Shown piece after piece: positions 36,201 through 45,674 of a stretch of DNA of 64,000 bases; within the stretch, counting starts at the first letter, position 1, and every line of letters starts with the position of its first letter. The notes beneath the pieces were generated by a model. That model worked only from the letters and a program-made list of their open reading frames with translations. It was not told the DNA's origin and ran no database searches. The stretch is from Coenobita brevimanus (Eukaryota > Arthropoda > Malacostraca > Decapoda > Coenobitidae). The stretch spans positions 30,257,638 through 30,321,637 of the forward strand of contig CM064732.1 of the NCBI GenBank assembly GCA_032717465.1, given 5' to 3'. The translations under genes were made by a program, and so were the position numbers.

Positions 36201-37056
36201 TGGGCAACCTCTTCAAGCCAAGTTTAGTGGCCCTTATTTCGTGGAGAAGAAACTCAGTGATGTCAACTATGTCATCGCCACACCAGATCGTAGAAAGAGC
36301 AAGCAACTATGTCACATCAACATGCTAAAGTTATATTACAGGCGGGACGAAAAAAATCCAGTCTGCACTGTAGCTGTTCCACCCGAGTCTGCAAGTGAAG
36401 CTCTCCCATGCAGTATGAGCCTGAGTGATAGTTTGGGGAAGAATCCTGATATCATGAATGATCTCCAGACTAAGCTTTCTCATCTACCTCCCAAGGAAAG
36501 GCAGGAGTTTTCGGCATTACTGCAGGAGTACCCGCAATTGTTCCGTGCCACTCCAGGAAGAACCACTGTGTTGATGCATGATGTCGATGTTGGAGACGCA
36601 AAGCCAATTAAATTGCCTCCTTACCGTGTGAACCCAGTGAAAGTTCCTCTCATCCAGAAGGAGCTTGGCTACCTGTTGGACCACAAGATGATTGAGCCCT
36701 GTCAGAGCGAGTGGAGTTCTCCTGTCACTGTGGTCCCTAAGCCAGGTGGGTCACAGCGGCTTTGCATTGACTACAGACGTGTTAATCAGATAACCAAAAC
36801 AGACACTTACCCTCTCCCTCGCGTGGAAGATTGCATAGACAAGATCGGAAAGGCTAGGTACATAAGTAAGTTTGATTTGTTAAAGGGATACTGGCAAGTA
36901 CCTATGACTGAACGTGCTAGGGAGATCTCATGTTTTGTAACATTAGGAAAGACCTTTGCATGGTCTGTAATGCCATATACAGATTGTTTTAGAGTAATAA
37001 GAAATTTCCTTTGTAAATTTCTTTTTCTTTGTGGGGAGGTGTTACATAGCCTATAA
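33280..37056 (+). CDS. Gag-Pol polyprotein, Gmr1-like order, RT truncated
   Basis: One uninterrupted 1258-residue frame from an ATG 85 bp after the LTR. Residues ~68-125 are a Glu/Ala/Lys-rich coiled coil. Residues ~155-305 form a capsid-like region whose last part (~216-303) resembles the SCAN domain. A CCHC zinc knuckle is at C350, C353, H358, C363. Protease has DTGA at 452-455. Integrase has an HHCC finger (H680, H687, C717, C720), the catalytic triad D751, D810, E846 with D-35-E spacing, and a GPYF module at 984-987. RT follows from ~1080 with YRRVNQITKTDTYPLPR and FDLLKGYW (first catalytic Asp D1199). After FAWSVMPY the frame runs into 25 unrelated residues: the YxDD half of RT and all of RNase H are missing. 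Gag and Pol are fused without a frameshift. The product could assemble and integrate but not reverse-transcribe. Confidence 0.9.
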   Translation: MSTITTLDEAKDFLSNVQTVCDVENRTKNELKLVAQQLGIAVRSHHSKDQIVDMINESLFNVTPPNEQTQIELAKLQLALQEAKAKEAESRVKEAEFQARSKEAEAQVEIARIQADHEYRMKQGGTGSSSSDDFDVAKNVKLVPPFNESDLTKYFQLFERVATGFNWPKEYWPVLLQTVLTGKAQVTYASLPQDQSDNYDVVKSLILKAYELVPEAYRVKFRTTYKQDKQTHVEYAKIKEDLLEQWLNSKNVDSDFGKFKQMILLEDFKRCIYKDVSLYLDEKRIDNLSDAAVLADEYVLTHKRYSKEKGKAESKYVASTQSTGNRKENKDDVSQEVNTSFTSRFQKSKCTYCSKLGHTTERCFRRQRDVNKKESLNIQSIGLVSTLESSQNSLTELTEPALRGNLNSHDGAPLLSSNVGDTLKSSCANFLSDGFVSPLDSNDRKSVKIYRDTGACQSLMLTSVLGSNVNSSDETVILQGVGNNYFSVPLCRVNLESGFVNGSVMVGLVETLPMSGVTFLLGNDIGGSQVCPAPQLSSDPVAVTQDCDVPDVFPACAVTRAKSKVTGDLEDNDDDDVILADTFLANLDHSPDEAAPRSVDNLSRQELVELQVADPELKGLANSAYSEEESAGASTCYYVKSGVLMRKWRPPTASADCEWEVVHQVVIPRVCRQDIIRVAHDTSLAGHLGVRKTVARILKHFYWPGIFRDVSWYCKSCHTCQVVGKCNQTEKVAPLVPIPPFEAPFTRVLVDIVGPLPKTSSGFSYVLTLIDMATRYPEAIPLRNISAKNVVKEMLGFFTKFGLPKEVQSDRGSNFMSNVFKQSLKELGITQITSSAYHPQIQGALERYHQTLKSMLKKYCLEHQKDWDKGLPFVVFAARESPNESLGFSPFELLFGHEVRGPLKLLKECWLSEEDDVNLLEYVMKFKERLSTALQLARENLGAAQEKIKTWYDKKSRLRHFQPGDQVLILLPVHGQPLQAKFSGPYFVEKKLSDVNYVIATPDRRKSKQLCHINMLKLYYRRDEKNPVCTVAVPPESASEALPCSMSLSDSLGKNPDIMNDLQTKLSHLPPKERQEFSALLQEYPQLFRATPGRTTVLMHDVDVGDAKPIKLPPYRVNPVKVPLIQKELGYLLDHKMIEPCQSEWSSPVTVVPKPGGSQRLCIDYRRVNQITKTDTYPLPRVEDCIDKIGKARYISKFDLLKGYWQVPMTERAREISCFVTLGKTFAWSVMPYTDCFRVIRNFLCKFLFLCGEVLHSL
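37031..37039 (+). other. Polypurine tract before 3' LTR
   Basis: GTGGGGAGG directly precedes the 3' LTR, the expected site of plus-strand priming. Confidence 0.6.
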
Positions 37057-37819
37057 TTTCATCATCCTTTGTGTAATTTTAACGCACAGTATGCTGCATG
37101 TTTGATCACGAGCGTGTTCTGCCTCAGTTCCCCCCTTCTACCGTTATAGTAGAGTAAGTCGTCATTTCTGGAGTTCAGAGCAGGATTTTCAGCTCTTTGC
37201 CCCCATGGCTTCATTTGCGCGTCCTTCTTACAAGTTGTATCAAGCTCTGCCGGCCCCTATATAATGAGCTCAGTCTCTGCATCGTTGCCACTTAGATCTG
37301 CTCCTCATTTTGTTCACATCTCTGTCCTCCCCTGTACAGTTATTATTATTGTGAATTTCTCAGGAAGTCTCCAAACGTCTAGCAGCTGTGTGTAATTTGA
37401 GTATAAGTGTTATTGCATTTTTTCTTGTACTGTGTAGCATGAGGTTGATTCTTGGGCCTAGTGAGGTTTTTGATTGGTGCTGGGTTTTATGTCAGTCATT
37501 TTTGATAATAGTTTGTATCTGTAATAATTTATCTGGCATTCACTGAGTATTATCTGGTATCTCATTTTATCAGGGCTGACTTAGATAAATTTACTCATGC
37601 TAATTTCGTGTTAATAGAGGCTATTGCAGTTAACCATATATTTAACCTGTTTTTGCCATTACATTATCCTTATGAGTCCTGAATGTTTTATTGTTAGTTT
37701 GAGCATTAAACTTTAACTTGTAATTTTACCTAACTCTTTGTTTTGAACCTGGAACTTTACGGGACAGTAGTGATTTTTAGTATTCTCACTTAAAGTGTAC
37801 ATTATCTTTCTCTGTTCCG

Positions 37820-37823
<4 letters not shown>
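37040..37823 (+). repeat. 3' LTR
   Basis: Same length as the 5' LTR with three substitutions. The terminal A expected after GTAAC is replaced by the T that starts the flanking (TA)n. Confidence 0.95.

Positions 37824-37897
<74 letters not shown>
37824..37897. repeat. (TA)n tract split by the LTR element, right part
   Basis: About 37 TA units between the 3' LTR and the inverted S1 copy. Confidence 0.9.
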
Positions 37898-37900
<3 letters not shown>

Positions 37901-38399
37901 CATTCATTCATCATCCAGTCCTACATTGCCTCATGAGGAGCGTAGAAGCCTGAGGCTAGTCGAGATGGTCCTGATATTTAAGATGAGAGTGACCAGCCTC
38001 ACTCATCCCTGAGTGACATTACGTTAGCAATAAACCCGAATCCCCCCTTGGATATAAACCTTCACCGGCTCAATCCGACTGGTGCGCCGTAATTACTCAA
38101 TAAACCACTCGGCGCCAAAATTTGGTTATATGGTTACCGCCCAGGGTAGTAAATGGTTTCCTGGTGTACAGGAAATCATTTGGCTTGTCACTCAGTGTAA
38201 AGTCACCCAGAGGCAGGAAGAAGAAGAATGAATGAAGGAAAGATAGAAGAGGGAGTGTAAAGTCATCCGTAGGCAGAAGGATGAGGAAAGAATGAAGGAC
38301 AGAAGAAGATGGAAAGAAAGAAGGATCGGGGAGAGGAAAGGGCAGACATCCGAGAGCAGCACTATATCGAGTGAGTGGATAGTGGGCGCCCCCACCTAC

Positions 38400-38401
<2 letters not shown>
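37898..38401 (-). repeat. S1 interspersed repeat, minus copy
   Basis: Inverted relative to 31841-32338 with small indels. On the minus strand it reads GGTGGGGGCGCCCACTATCC, then the same CT-rich part, ACTGAGTGACAAGCC, the tRNA-like boxes (GTGGTTTATTGAGTAATTAC, AGGTTTATATCCAAG) and TCATGAGGCAATGTAGGACTGG. (TA)n flanks both ends. Confidence 0.75.

Positions 38402-38451
<50 letters not shown>
38402..38451. repeat. (TA)n microsatellite
   Basis: About 24 TA units between S1 and the next SINE. Confidence 0.9.
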
Positions 38452-38453
<2 letters not shown>

Positions 38454-38837
38454 TCATTCGTTTGTGTGTCCACTGCAGGACCGGCCTATCCCGACCGAAG
38501 TGGGGACGAACGATACAGCCAATGTATCTCAACCAAGTGGCTTAGGTTGTCTAATAGAGATTGTATGTAGGTTGAGAAGTGCTTGTAAGTGTAATTGTAG
38601 TGTTGGAGTGGCTTTGGATGTGTGTGCAGTCTGTGAACCAAGTGTAATCGGCCCGTGAAAGCCGACTGGGTGCAAGCGTACTTTATAGTATGGGACACAG
38701 GTTCAACCACAGCATCCCTTGTGTCCGCCAATGCAGTACGTGGCCTGAAGAACGCTCCCAAAGTTTATTACCCTGGCGGGGCGCGAACCCTCGTTCTTCA
38801 GTGTACGAAAACGCACACTTTACCACTGTACCACAGA

Positions 38838-38850
<13 letters not shown>
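38452..38850 (-). mobile_element. tRNA-derived SINE (TTC loop)
   Basis: Minus strand from about 38850: A box TGGTACAGTGGTAA, a loop TTTTCGT, and B box GGGTTCGCGCC followed by CCGCCAGGG. The body runs down to about 38452. Its head resembles tRNA-Glu or Gly. A (CT)n tract (38840-38872) abuts the 5' end. Confidence 0.75.
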
Positions 38851-38872
<22 letters not shown>

Positions 38873-38876
<4 letters not shown>

Positions 38877-40080
38877 CAAGTGATCCTACCAAATACCGAG
38901 GAGCTAACTTTTACTGAGCAGTAAGTTCATTTATTCAAACACATTCCTGGAGAGGAAGGTGACAAAATAAGCCTAGAAATATCTACTGGTAAGAAACAGC
39001 CACTAAAAAACGCGGTGACATCAGTTCCGTATCATATTCATTTCTGCATACATAGATTTGCTGATGCAAGAATATTGGGATCATATTTTCAGAGGAACGG
39101 AAAAAATATGGTTATTTGTGTTCAGGTGCGGCAGTATTGATTTCTCTGAATCTTCACTTCGTGAACACGTATCCTGATATATATTTCATTATTACAATTT
39201 CTATTAATTTGTCACATGGAAATGTGTAAATATCTTTCCACGTGATGGCTTTCATCCTTAAGCCATAATAATCGACTTAAAATATCTGTTATGCCAGCTT
39301 CCAACCACCTCCAAACCACCACCTTTCGTATACCCGCTGCCTCAGTTCACCCGTCCCTACCATCTCCCTTATGCTCTCCACTCCCAGCAGTCTCTCCACT
39401 GTCTCCCTTACCCCCACCCCCTGGGGAGGAGGGGAAAGAATACTTCCCTAGGATACCCGCTTGTCGTCAGAGGCGACTAAAAGGGGCCGTTTCGTCTCCA
39501 TTCTTTCTCTCCTTCGTGTCCTCTTCAGCTCTTCTGTCCTTCCTCCCTTCCTGATATTTCCGTTTCATCCTGCCTTTATTTTCCCTCCACTCATATAGTG
39601 CCATATAGCAATATTATGGCTTGATGCAAATGCTTCATTAATCCATCCTACCCCTTACCCCGTCCTCACAGTCCCCCCTAACCAGTCTCCAAGCACTTTG
39701 CTACAAGTTACCACTACGCCCTCCCCGCACCCCAGTACGTCAGTAGAAACGACCCACTGCCTCGGTATACTGGGTGGTGAGATATTTCTGCCCTTTTGTC
39801 GATAGGTGTGCTTGTTCGAGCAGATTGTAAGCATGGCATATTATCCTTATTCAGTGAGTTTTTGATATGAAACCAATAGGTAACATGGAGTCCACGCCTC
39901 GTAAGGGAACATTTATACCATTTTAATGCAAAACTTATTGATTAAAGACATGATAACAGTTATTGGGCCTCATACAAGTATGCCATTAATATACTGCTCA
40001 CGACACTGTTTCGAAACGATCCCATCCGTAACTAATCAGAAATGGATGTGAACATAGCATTGACTTGAGATTGAAGTGTG
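38873..40080. other. No recognisable gene; CT-rich patches
   Basis: Contains a C/T-rich part (39290-39560) with a compositional frame and a short phrase GTCGTCAGAGGCGACTAAAA (39465-39484) that forms an imperfect dyad. Otherwise no motif. Confidence 0.45.
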
Positions 40081-40084
40081 TTTG

Positions 40085-40110
40085 TGTGTCTGTTTGTTTG
40101 TTTGTTTGTT

Positions 40111-40159
<49 letters not shown>
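40085..40159. repeat. (TTTG)n then (GT)n microsatellite
   Basis: Seven TTTG units followed by about 22 GT units. Confidence 0.9.
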
Positions 40160-40162
<3 letters not shown>

Positions 40163-40361
40163 TGATGTTAATAAAGAGAGAGAGATGACAGATGAACACA
40201 CCTAAGGATGTTTATAGGCGAATTACCTGGGGTGTTCATGTGGAATTACCTAAGAAAATTTAATATACCTCACGAATACGTAGTTAGAAGAGAGGTGAAT
40301 AAGGTAGAATGAGCATTGTGAGACATGTCAAGAGGGAGTGAGAGAGGCTTGTAGGTAGTGT

Positions 40362-40590
40362 GAATAAAGAAAGGGTTGATGAAGGGATATATAACGGGGA
40401 TAAAGAAAGGGTTGATGAAGGGATATATAACGGGGATAAAGAAGGGGTTGATGAAGGGATATATAACGGGGATAAAGAAAGGGTTGATGAAGGGATTAAT
40501 AACGGGGATAAAGAAAGGGTTGATGAAGAGATTAATAACGGAGATAAAGAAAGGGTTTGTGAAGGGATCTATAACGGGGATTAAGAAATA
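40362..40590 (+). repeat. 36-bp minisatellite, six full units
   Basis: Unit GATAAAGAAAGGGTTGATGA followed by AGGGATATATAACGGG. Units begin at 40362, 40398, 40434, 40470, 40506 and 40542, with a partial seventh. Later units drift (GGATTAATAACGG, GAAGAGATT). Because 36 is a multiple of 3, several frames stay open on both strands; no start context or neighbour suggests a real protein. Confidence 0.95.
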
Positions 40591-41099
40591 GGAGATAATG
40601 AACCAACTCATAAAGGGGACAATAAAACTTACTGGAAGGATTTATTAGAAAGAGGGCTTGGAAGGGCTTTATACCAAAATAAATAGAGGGATGAAGAGGA
40701 TAGTGAAAGAGAGAAACTGGGTGTTCGGATATGGTTACAACTCTGAAAGCTACCATAAAATAACGTCACGGAATACTGAAATGCGATTCCATGCATTCAG
40801 AGTGCATATAACCGTTTGATTTATGTCCGGTAAAAATGTTGCCTTTTGTAGGGTCACTGACACCCTCGGAGCCTGCGTGTTCGATTTCGCTTGAATATAT
40901 CATGCCACACATTTTACTTTCTCATGCAGGTTTGTCATTACCAAATGTCACTGGACTTGAAATAGGCTGAACATTGTTAGTAGTGCTCTGCTATACGGGA
41001 AACAACACTTTCGTATCCAATATCGCTCGTTTTATGTTGGTTTACACATCTATAACGATAATTTTACGACACGTTATAGGCCATGGGAAAATACAAACT

Positions 41100-42126
41100 A
41101 TGTAGAAAATGTAAGGAGAAACTAGAACACCGTAAAACTGTCCAAGGACAGTATTGGTAAAGGAAAACATCCCTCAGCTATTGCCTACTAGAAGGTAAGC
41201 TACAAAGGGACCTTGAGGTCAAGATCACTGATCGTGTGCATGTCACCTTAGGTCATCACTGTTTACAATTGTTTACCAGATTTGGAGGCTGTAGCTTTAA
41301 TCCTTCATGAAAAATTAGGCGATATTGGGAAAAGTTCCAATTTATGACCCCAGGCGATCTCAGATAATAATTAACCGATAGGAGCCATACTCCTTTCCGC
41401 ACTGCCTCTGCCTAAAGTTTTTTGTAGCAAAATTTCAGCTTTCTGGTTTAAGTGGTTCTTGAGACAGCGTGGCTGACTCACTTCTCTGTGCTATGGATGA
41501 TAACCGGAGATGTGTTTGATGGACTGCCACCATATTTGGCCAAAGGAAGTAGGCAGCTTCCGAGCAAGTTGACCAAGTTTGAAGGCTCTAGGCCAAATAG
41601 CCTTTGAAACACTGCAGTGTTTTAAAAAGGTAATAATAATGATAATTGCAATACCATAAAATTGTCCAAGGACACTTTTGATCAAGATAAACTTCTCCCA
41701 GCGATTGCCTACTAGAAGCTGAGCTATAAAGGAACCTCGAGGTCATGGCCACTGATCATGTGCATGTCACCTTAGGTCATCACAGTCTATACATACACCA
41801 AGTTTGGTAGCTCTAGCTTTAGCACTTCATGGAAAATTAGGTGACATTAGGGATATCCAGAAAAGTCCCAATTTCTGACCCTAGGCAAGGTCAAGGTAAC
41901 TGATCTTGTGCATATCACTTTAGTCACCATGATCTATAAGTCCATCAAGTTGGTAGCGTAAACTTTAATCCTTCATGGAAAATTAGGCGACATCTAGAAT
42001 ATCTAGAAAAGTTCCAATTTTTGACCCCAGGCGATGCCAAGGTAACTGATCTTGTGCATATTACCTTAAGTCTTCACAGTCAATCAACCAAGTTTGGTGG
42101 CTCTAGCTTGAATCCTACATGGAAAA
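41100..42126 (+). repeat. AGGTCA-rich repeat, block 3 (left of piggyBac)
   Basis: Phrases such as 'GAGGTCA.GATCACTGATC.TGTGCATGTCACCTTAGGTCATCAC', 'CCAAGTTTGG..GCT.TAGCTTTAATCCTTCATGGAAAATTAGG' and 'TTTTGACCCCAGGCGATCTCAGATAATAATTAA' recur three to four times here and in the blocks at 45237, 49935 and 53372. Interrupted at TTAA (42127-42130). Confidence 0.7.
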
Positions 42127-42385
42127 TTAACCAACCCTGTGCCAGTGCCATTTTAAAACGGCATTACTCAACTGCGTGCTCAGTGCCAGTGCCATTATAA
42201 AATGTCATTCTTTTTTCAAAAAATCACGGAGAGCGCAATTTTTAAAATAGGTGCGCAAAAATTGGTGAGGATGTACGTCAACTCTTCCACCACCTTACCT
42301 CAGGCGCTCAGGCCTATACACCCAAGTGCTGAGTCATCGCCCTCGCTCAGCCTCACTCTGCTTGTACCACTCATACCATACAATC

Positions 42386-44645
42386 ATGTCTCGCTGCTGT
42401 CTCTCTGACGATGTAATTCAGGAGCTCCTGAAGGTGCTCCACATTGGTGAAAGCGACGTTGATGATGACGTGCAAGATAAGGATTATGTGCAACTGGAAG
42501 ATTAAAATACTAGTGAGGAGGAAATACCCACACGAAGGAAATTCAGGTATGTGGGGTATGCTAGTACCCAAGGGATGAGGCCATTAGCACATCATCGCCT
42601 AGCCCTATGTGATGATGATAAGGATTCAGAGGAGGAAGTTGAGGCTTCTAGTATTCCTGGGTGGCTGGGGAAGCCGAGGATTTCCCCATGTGGGGTTGGA
42701 AGTGTTAGGAGGAAGAGAGGGAGACTTGGGAATATTCCACTGGCTGAGGACGCGGGTGAGTCATCTTGTCCGCGCTATCCCTCACACCCACGTGACCCAG
42801 CCCGCCCTAGCACCTCAGGACAAAGTGTTCCCCTATTCCCCACACCCAGCACATCCACAGAAAGTGTTCCCCAATTCCCCACACCCAGCACATCTCGTGA
42901 AAGTGTTCCTCCTTTTGCTACATTTCCCAGCACATCGAGGGAAAATGTTCCCTTATCCCCCACACTTCCTAGCACCTCCAGTGAGACTTTTTCCTCCTTC
43001 CCCACGCTTCCCCACGGCCCTTGGATGAGGGAGGTGATGATGGTGATGAGGAGGAACTGACGTGGGAGTGGGAGGATTGGAGTGACATTGTTCCAGAAAT
43101 ACACCCGTTCACATACAAGCATATTGCTGGGTGTACTGTACCTGATCTAACCCCAGCTTCAAGTAGGCTGGATTTCTTTAGAAATTTCTTTACTATGGAC
43201 TTTGTATTGAGATTTGTAGCCCTAACAAACGCGTTTGCTGTCTTTGAGCATGCAGGGGCAACATAGACGCCACATAGCTGGTTGTTTGAGGTGGACGTGA
43301 GCCTAAACAAAATGTATGTGTTCCTAGGCCTGGTACTTTTGATGGAGATTTTGAAAAGGAACCACCTCCCCTCCTACTGGACCGTAGATCCACTAATGGA
43401 AACACCTACCTTTGGCAAAAGTAATGGGGAGGAATCGGTTTCCAATACATCCTGAGCCGACTACATTTCTTTGACCAACTTGACCCTGCAAACGCAAACA
43501 ACATGGACAGGATGAGAAGGATACGTGTAGTTTTCGATCACGTACGTAAGAAATTTCGTACCTCCTTTTCTTCCTACAGAGACCTCGTCATTGACGAGAG
43601 TCTTGTGCTATGGAGAGGTAATATTGCCTTCAGGCAATATATCCCCAGCAAAAGGCACAGGTTTGGTTTCAAAATCTTCGTGATGTGCGACTGTAAGACT
43701 GGGTATGTGCAAGACATAGTCCTGTACACAGGTGTTCAGACGCGCATCGTCGAAGATCGAACCTTGAGACTGTCTGGGGCTGTGGTGAAGATGATGATCG
43801 ATGAGTACCTTCATCGTGAGGATGTCCTGTACCTGGACAACTGGTACTACACAAGCCCCTTTCTGGCTAGGTACCTTCATCTTCAGGAGACAGGTCTGTG
43901 TGGCACTGTGAAAAAGAGCCACAAGCACATGGTGAAAGTGGGGAAGAAGCTGCAAAGGAACTAAGTTGTATTTTACAAGGCCAATAACATCCTTGCAACA
44001 ACCTGGTATCACAACAAAGATGTCTTCCTCCTCTCATCTGTATATAGGCCACTCGTACACTGCATCAACTACAGGACAGAAGGGTGGCGCCATGTCTGGA
44101 AACCAGAACCTGTCCTGGCCTACAATGTGAATATGCAACAGGTACATCAGTAGGATGCAATGATTTCCAGCGTGGATTGTGCCAGGCCTATGATGGTGTA
44201 CAAGAAACTATTCTTTCACCTCCTCGACATCACAGTCCTAAATGCTCACCTGCTCCACGCTCAGGTAACCGGCATAAAGGAGATTGAGGGCTATATTTGT
44301 GAGCTGGTGCGGGAAATATTGGGGGAATACTCAGAGGAAAGGCCGCTTGCCACCGCCACACCGCTGCAACACCTATCCGCTTCACTGGTCACCACTTCCC
44401 CACAATCATCCCTCCCACTGAGACTCATCAGAATCTGGAGCGAAGGTGTCATGTGTGTGCAGATAGCACCGCAAGGCCGCATACTCAGTGAAAGGACTTT
44501 AGGTATATGTGTGCACAATGCAACCTTGGTCTGTGCATCTATCCTTGCTTTGAGGAGTACCACACTCTTCAAAACTGTTGAGTAAGACAGGGAAAGACTT
44601 TTGTAAATATTTTCTCATAAGTGTAAGGACTGTATGTAGTGAAGT
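42386..44645 (+). pseudogene. piggyBac transposase, multiply disrupted
   Basis: Starts at an ATG (42386) with an acidic N-terminus, stops at TAA 42503-42505, then continues in frame through a linker of five ~13-residue PSTS..VP.FPT repeats (42805-43010). The core follows in other frames: FRNFFTMDFVLRFVALTN, MYVFLGLVLL and SYWTVDPL, then VIDESLVLWRG (first catalytic Asp), YLDNWYYTSPFLARYL (second) and YNVNMQQVHQ, where family members have MGGVD. The third catalytic Asp is therefore lost, and a TAG follows at once. A C-terminal Cys-rich finger (RRCHVCADS ... MCAQCNLGLCIYPCFEEYH) is readable. At least three frameshifts (near 43015, 43430-43470 and after 44150) and several stops. It would cut and paste DNA at TTAA if intact. 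Confidence 0.85.
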
Positions 44646-45117
44646 AATGTTATCGTAAGTGTAAGATGATGCATTCACAGTTGAGACACTCAGAAATACT
44701 CTTACAGTGTCTGTGTATAGTGAAGGTATGTTGTAAATAATTTACCGTAAGTGTAAGTGCAGTACACAGTGAAGTAAAGTTGTACGTAAGTTGAGACGAA
44801 GGATGCACAGTGAGAGAGATATGTGACAGGTGACTGGTGTTGCAGTACGAAGTGATTTATATGGGAATAAAAGATGTTTTCTGTATGGAATCCAGTGAAA
44901 AAAAAAAATGCGTATGAAGTGAACTGAAAAGTGTATAAAACATTCCTAGACCTTCCCAGAGTAACGTTGGCCAGAATACCTGAGTTTACCTTCATAGAAA
45001 ACGAGGTTTTCTCTCACCTTCGCTGCAGTTCTTCTGGGAAACCACACCTGAGGGGCGGACCAGGGACTTCCAGAAAATGCACTTGTAGCCTCTGGTGAGT
45101 CTTTTAATGGTCATATT

Positions 45118-45177
45118 CGTTTTTTTTTTTTTCACATCAAAATCTATCAATTTAGCCTTAAAAAAAAAAAAAACGAA
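45118..45177. repeat. Poly-T/poly-A hairpin near piggyBac right end
   Basis: CGTTTTTTTTTTTTT (45118 on) and AAAAAAAAAAAAACG (to about 45175) are inverted around a ~30-bp loop, giving a stem of about 15 bp only 55 bp inside the right end. Confidence 0.7.
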
Positions 45178-45236
45178 AATTGGCTGGCACTGGCGTGCCA
45201 TTTTATGTCTGGGGTGTCCGGTACATGGTGGGTTAA

Positions 45237-45570
45237 ATGACATCAGAGTATCCAGAATAGTCCCATTTTTTGACCCCATGCAATCTCAGATAATAATCAA
45301 CTGATGGGAACCATACACCATTCTGCACTGCATCCAACTTAATGTTATGTTGCAGTAAAATTTCAGCTTCCAAGCTTAAACCGTTCTTGAGATAGCTTTG
45401 CTGACTCTTTTATGTGTTCTGAATAAATCAGGAGATCCGTTTGACGGACTGTCACCATCTTTGGCCAAATGAAGAGGTCAGTTGTCCGACCAAGTTTACC
45501 AAGTTTGAAAGGTCTAGACCAAATTGTCTTTGAAATATCGCAATTTTAAAATAAGTAAGTATAATAATGG
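45237..45570 (+). repeat. AGGTCA-rich repeat, block 3 (right of piggyBac)
   Basis: Continues 41100-42126 after the piggyBac insertion: 'TGACATC.GA.TATCCAGAA.AGTCCCA.TTTTTGACCCCA', 'GATAATAATCAACTGATGGGAACC', 'CCAAGTTTGAAAGGTCTAG'. Confidence 0.7.
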
Positions 45571-45674
45571 TATTAACTAGAAGACTGTAAAAGTCAGAGA
45601 TAGTTACTGTTCTCTATCTATGCGAATGTTGCTGACAGGTACAACTTGCATATTTGGTAATAACTTAAAAAAAA

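Larger units (their letters stand above)
32411..37823 (+). mobile_element. Ty3/Gypsy LTR retrotransposon, Gmr1-like (INT before RT), 3' pol deleted
   Basis: Two 784-bp direct LTRs (start TGTTACATAGCC, end TTCCGTAAC) flank a primer site, one 1258-codon Gag-Pol frame and a purine tract. Pol order is protease, integrase, RT. This is unlike ordinary Gypsy elements and like the Gmr1 group first described in deuterostomes. The LTRs differ at 3 positions (32512/37141 region T/C, and two near 32852/37481 and 32861/37490), so insertion was recent. RT stops before YxDD and RNase H is absent, so the copy cannot replicate itself. No env-like frame is present. Inserted within a (TA)n tract, so the target duplication cannot be resolved. 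Confidence 0.9.
42131..45232 (+). mobile_element. piggyBac element (3.1 kb), TTAA target duplication, inactive
   Basis: Flanked by TTAA at 42127-42130 and 45233-45236. Ends CCAACCCTGTGCC and, inverted, CCCACCATGTACC, an imperfect 13-bp TIR. Left subterminal sequence has the phrase AGTGCCAGTGCCATT twice (near 42141 and 42189), and related bases lie near the right end. The host repeat resumes in register on the right (AAATGACATCAGAGTATCCAG). Carries a transposase pseudogene; the rest is non-coding, including a poly-T/poly-A hairpin at 45118-45177. Confidence 0.9.

Noticed and set aside
39462..39486. GTCGTCAGAGGCGACTAAAA phrase with dyad symmetry
   Set aside because: Only one copy in the window and the dyad is imperfect; I could not tie it to a known element.
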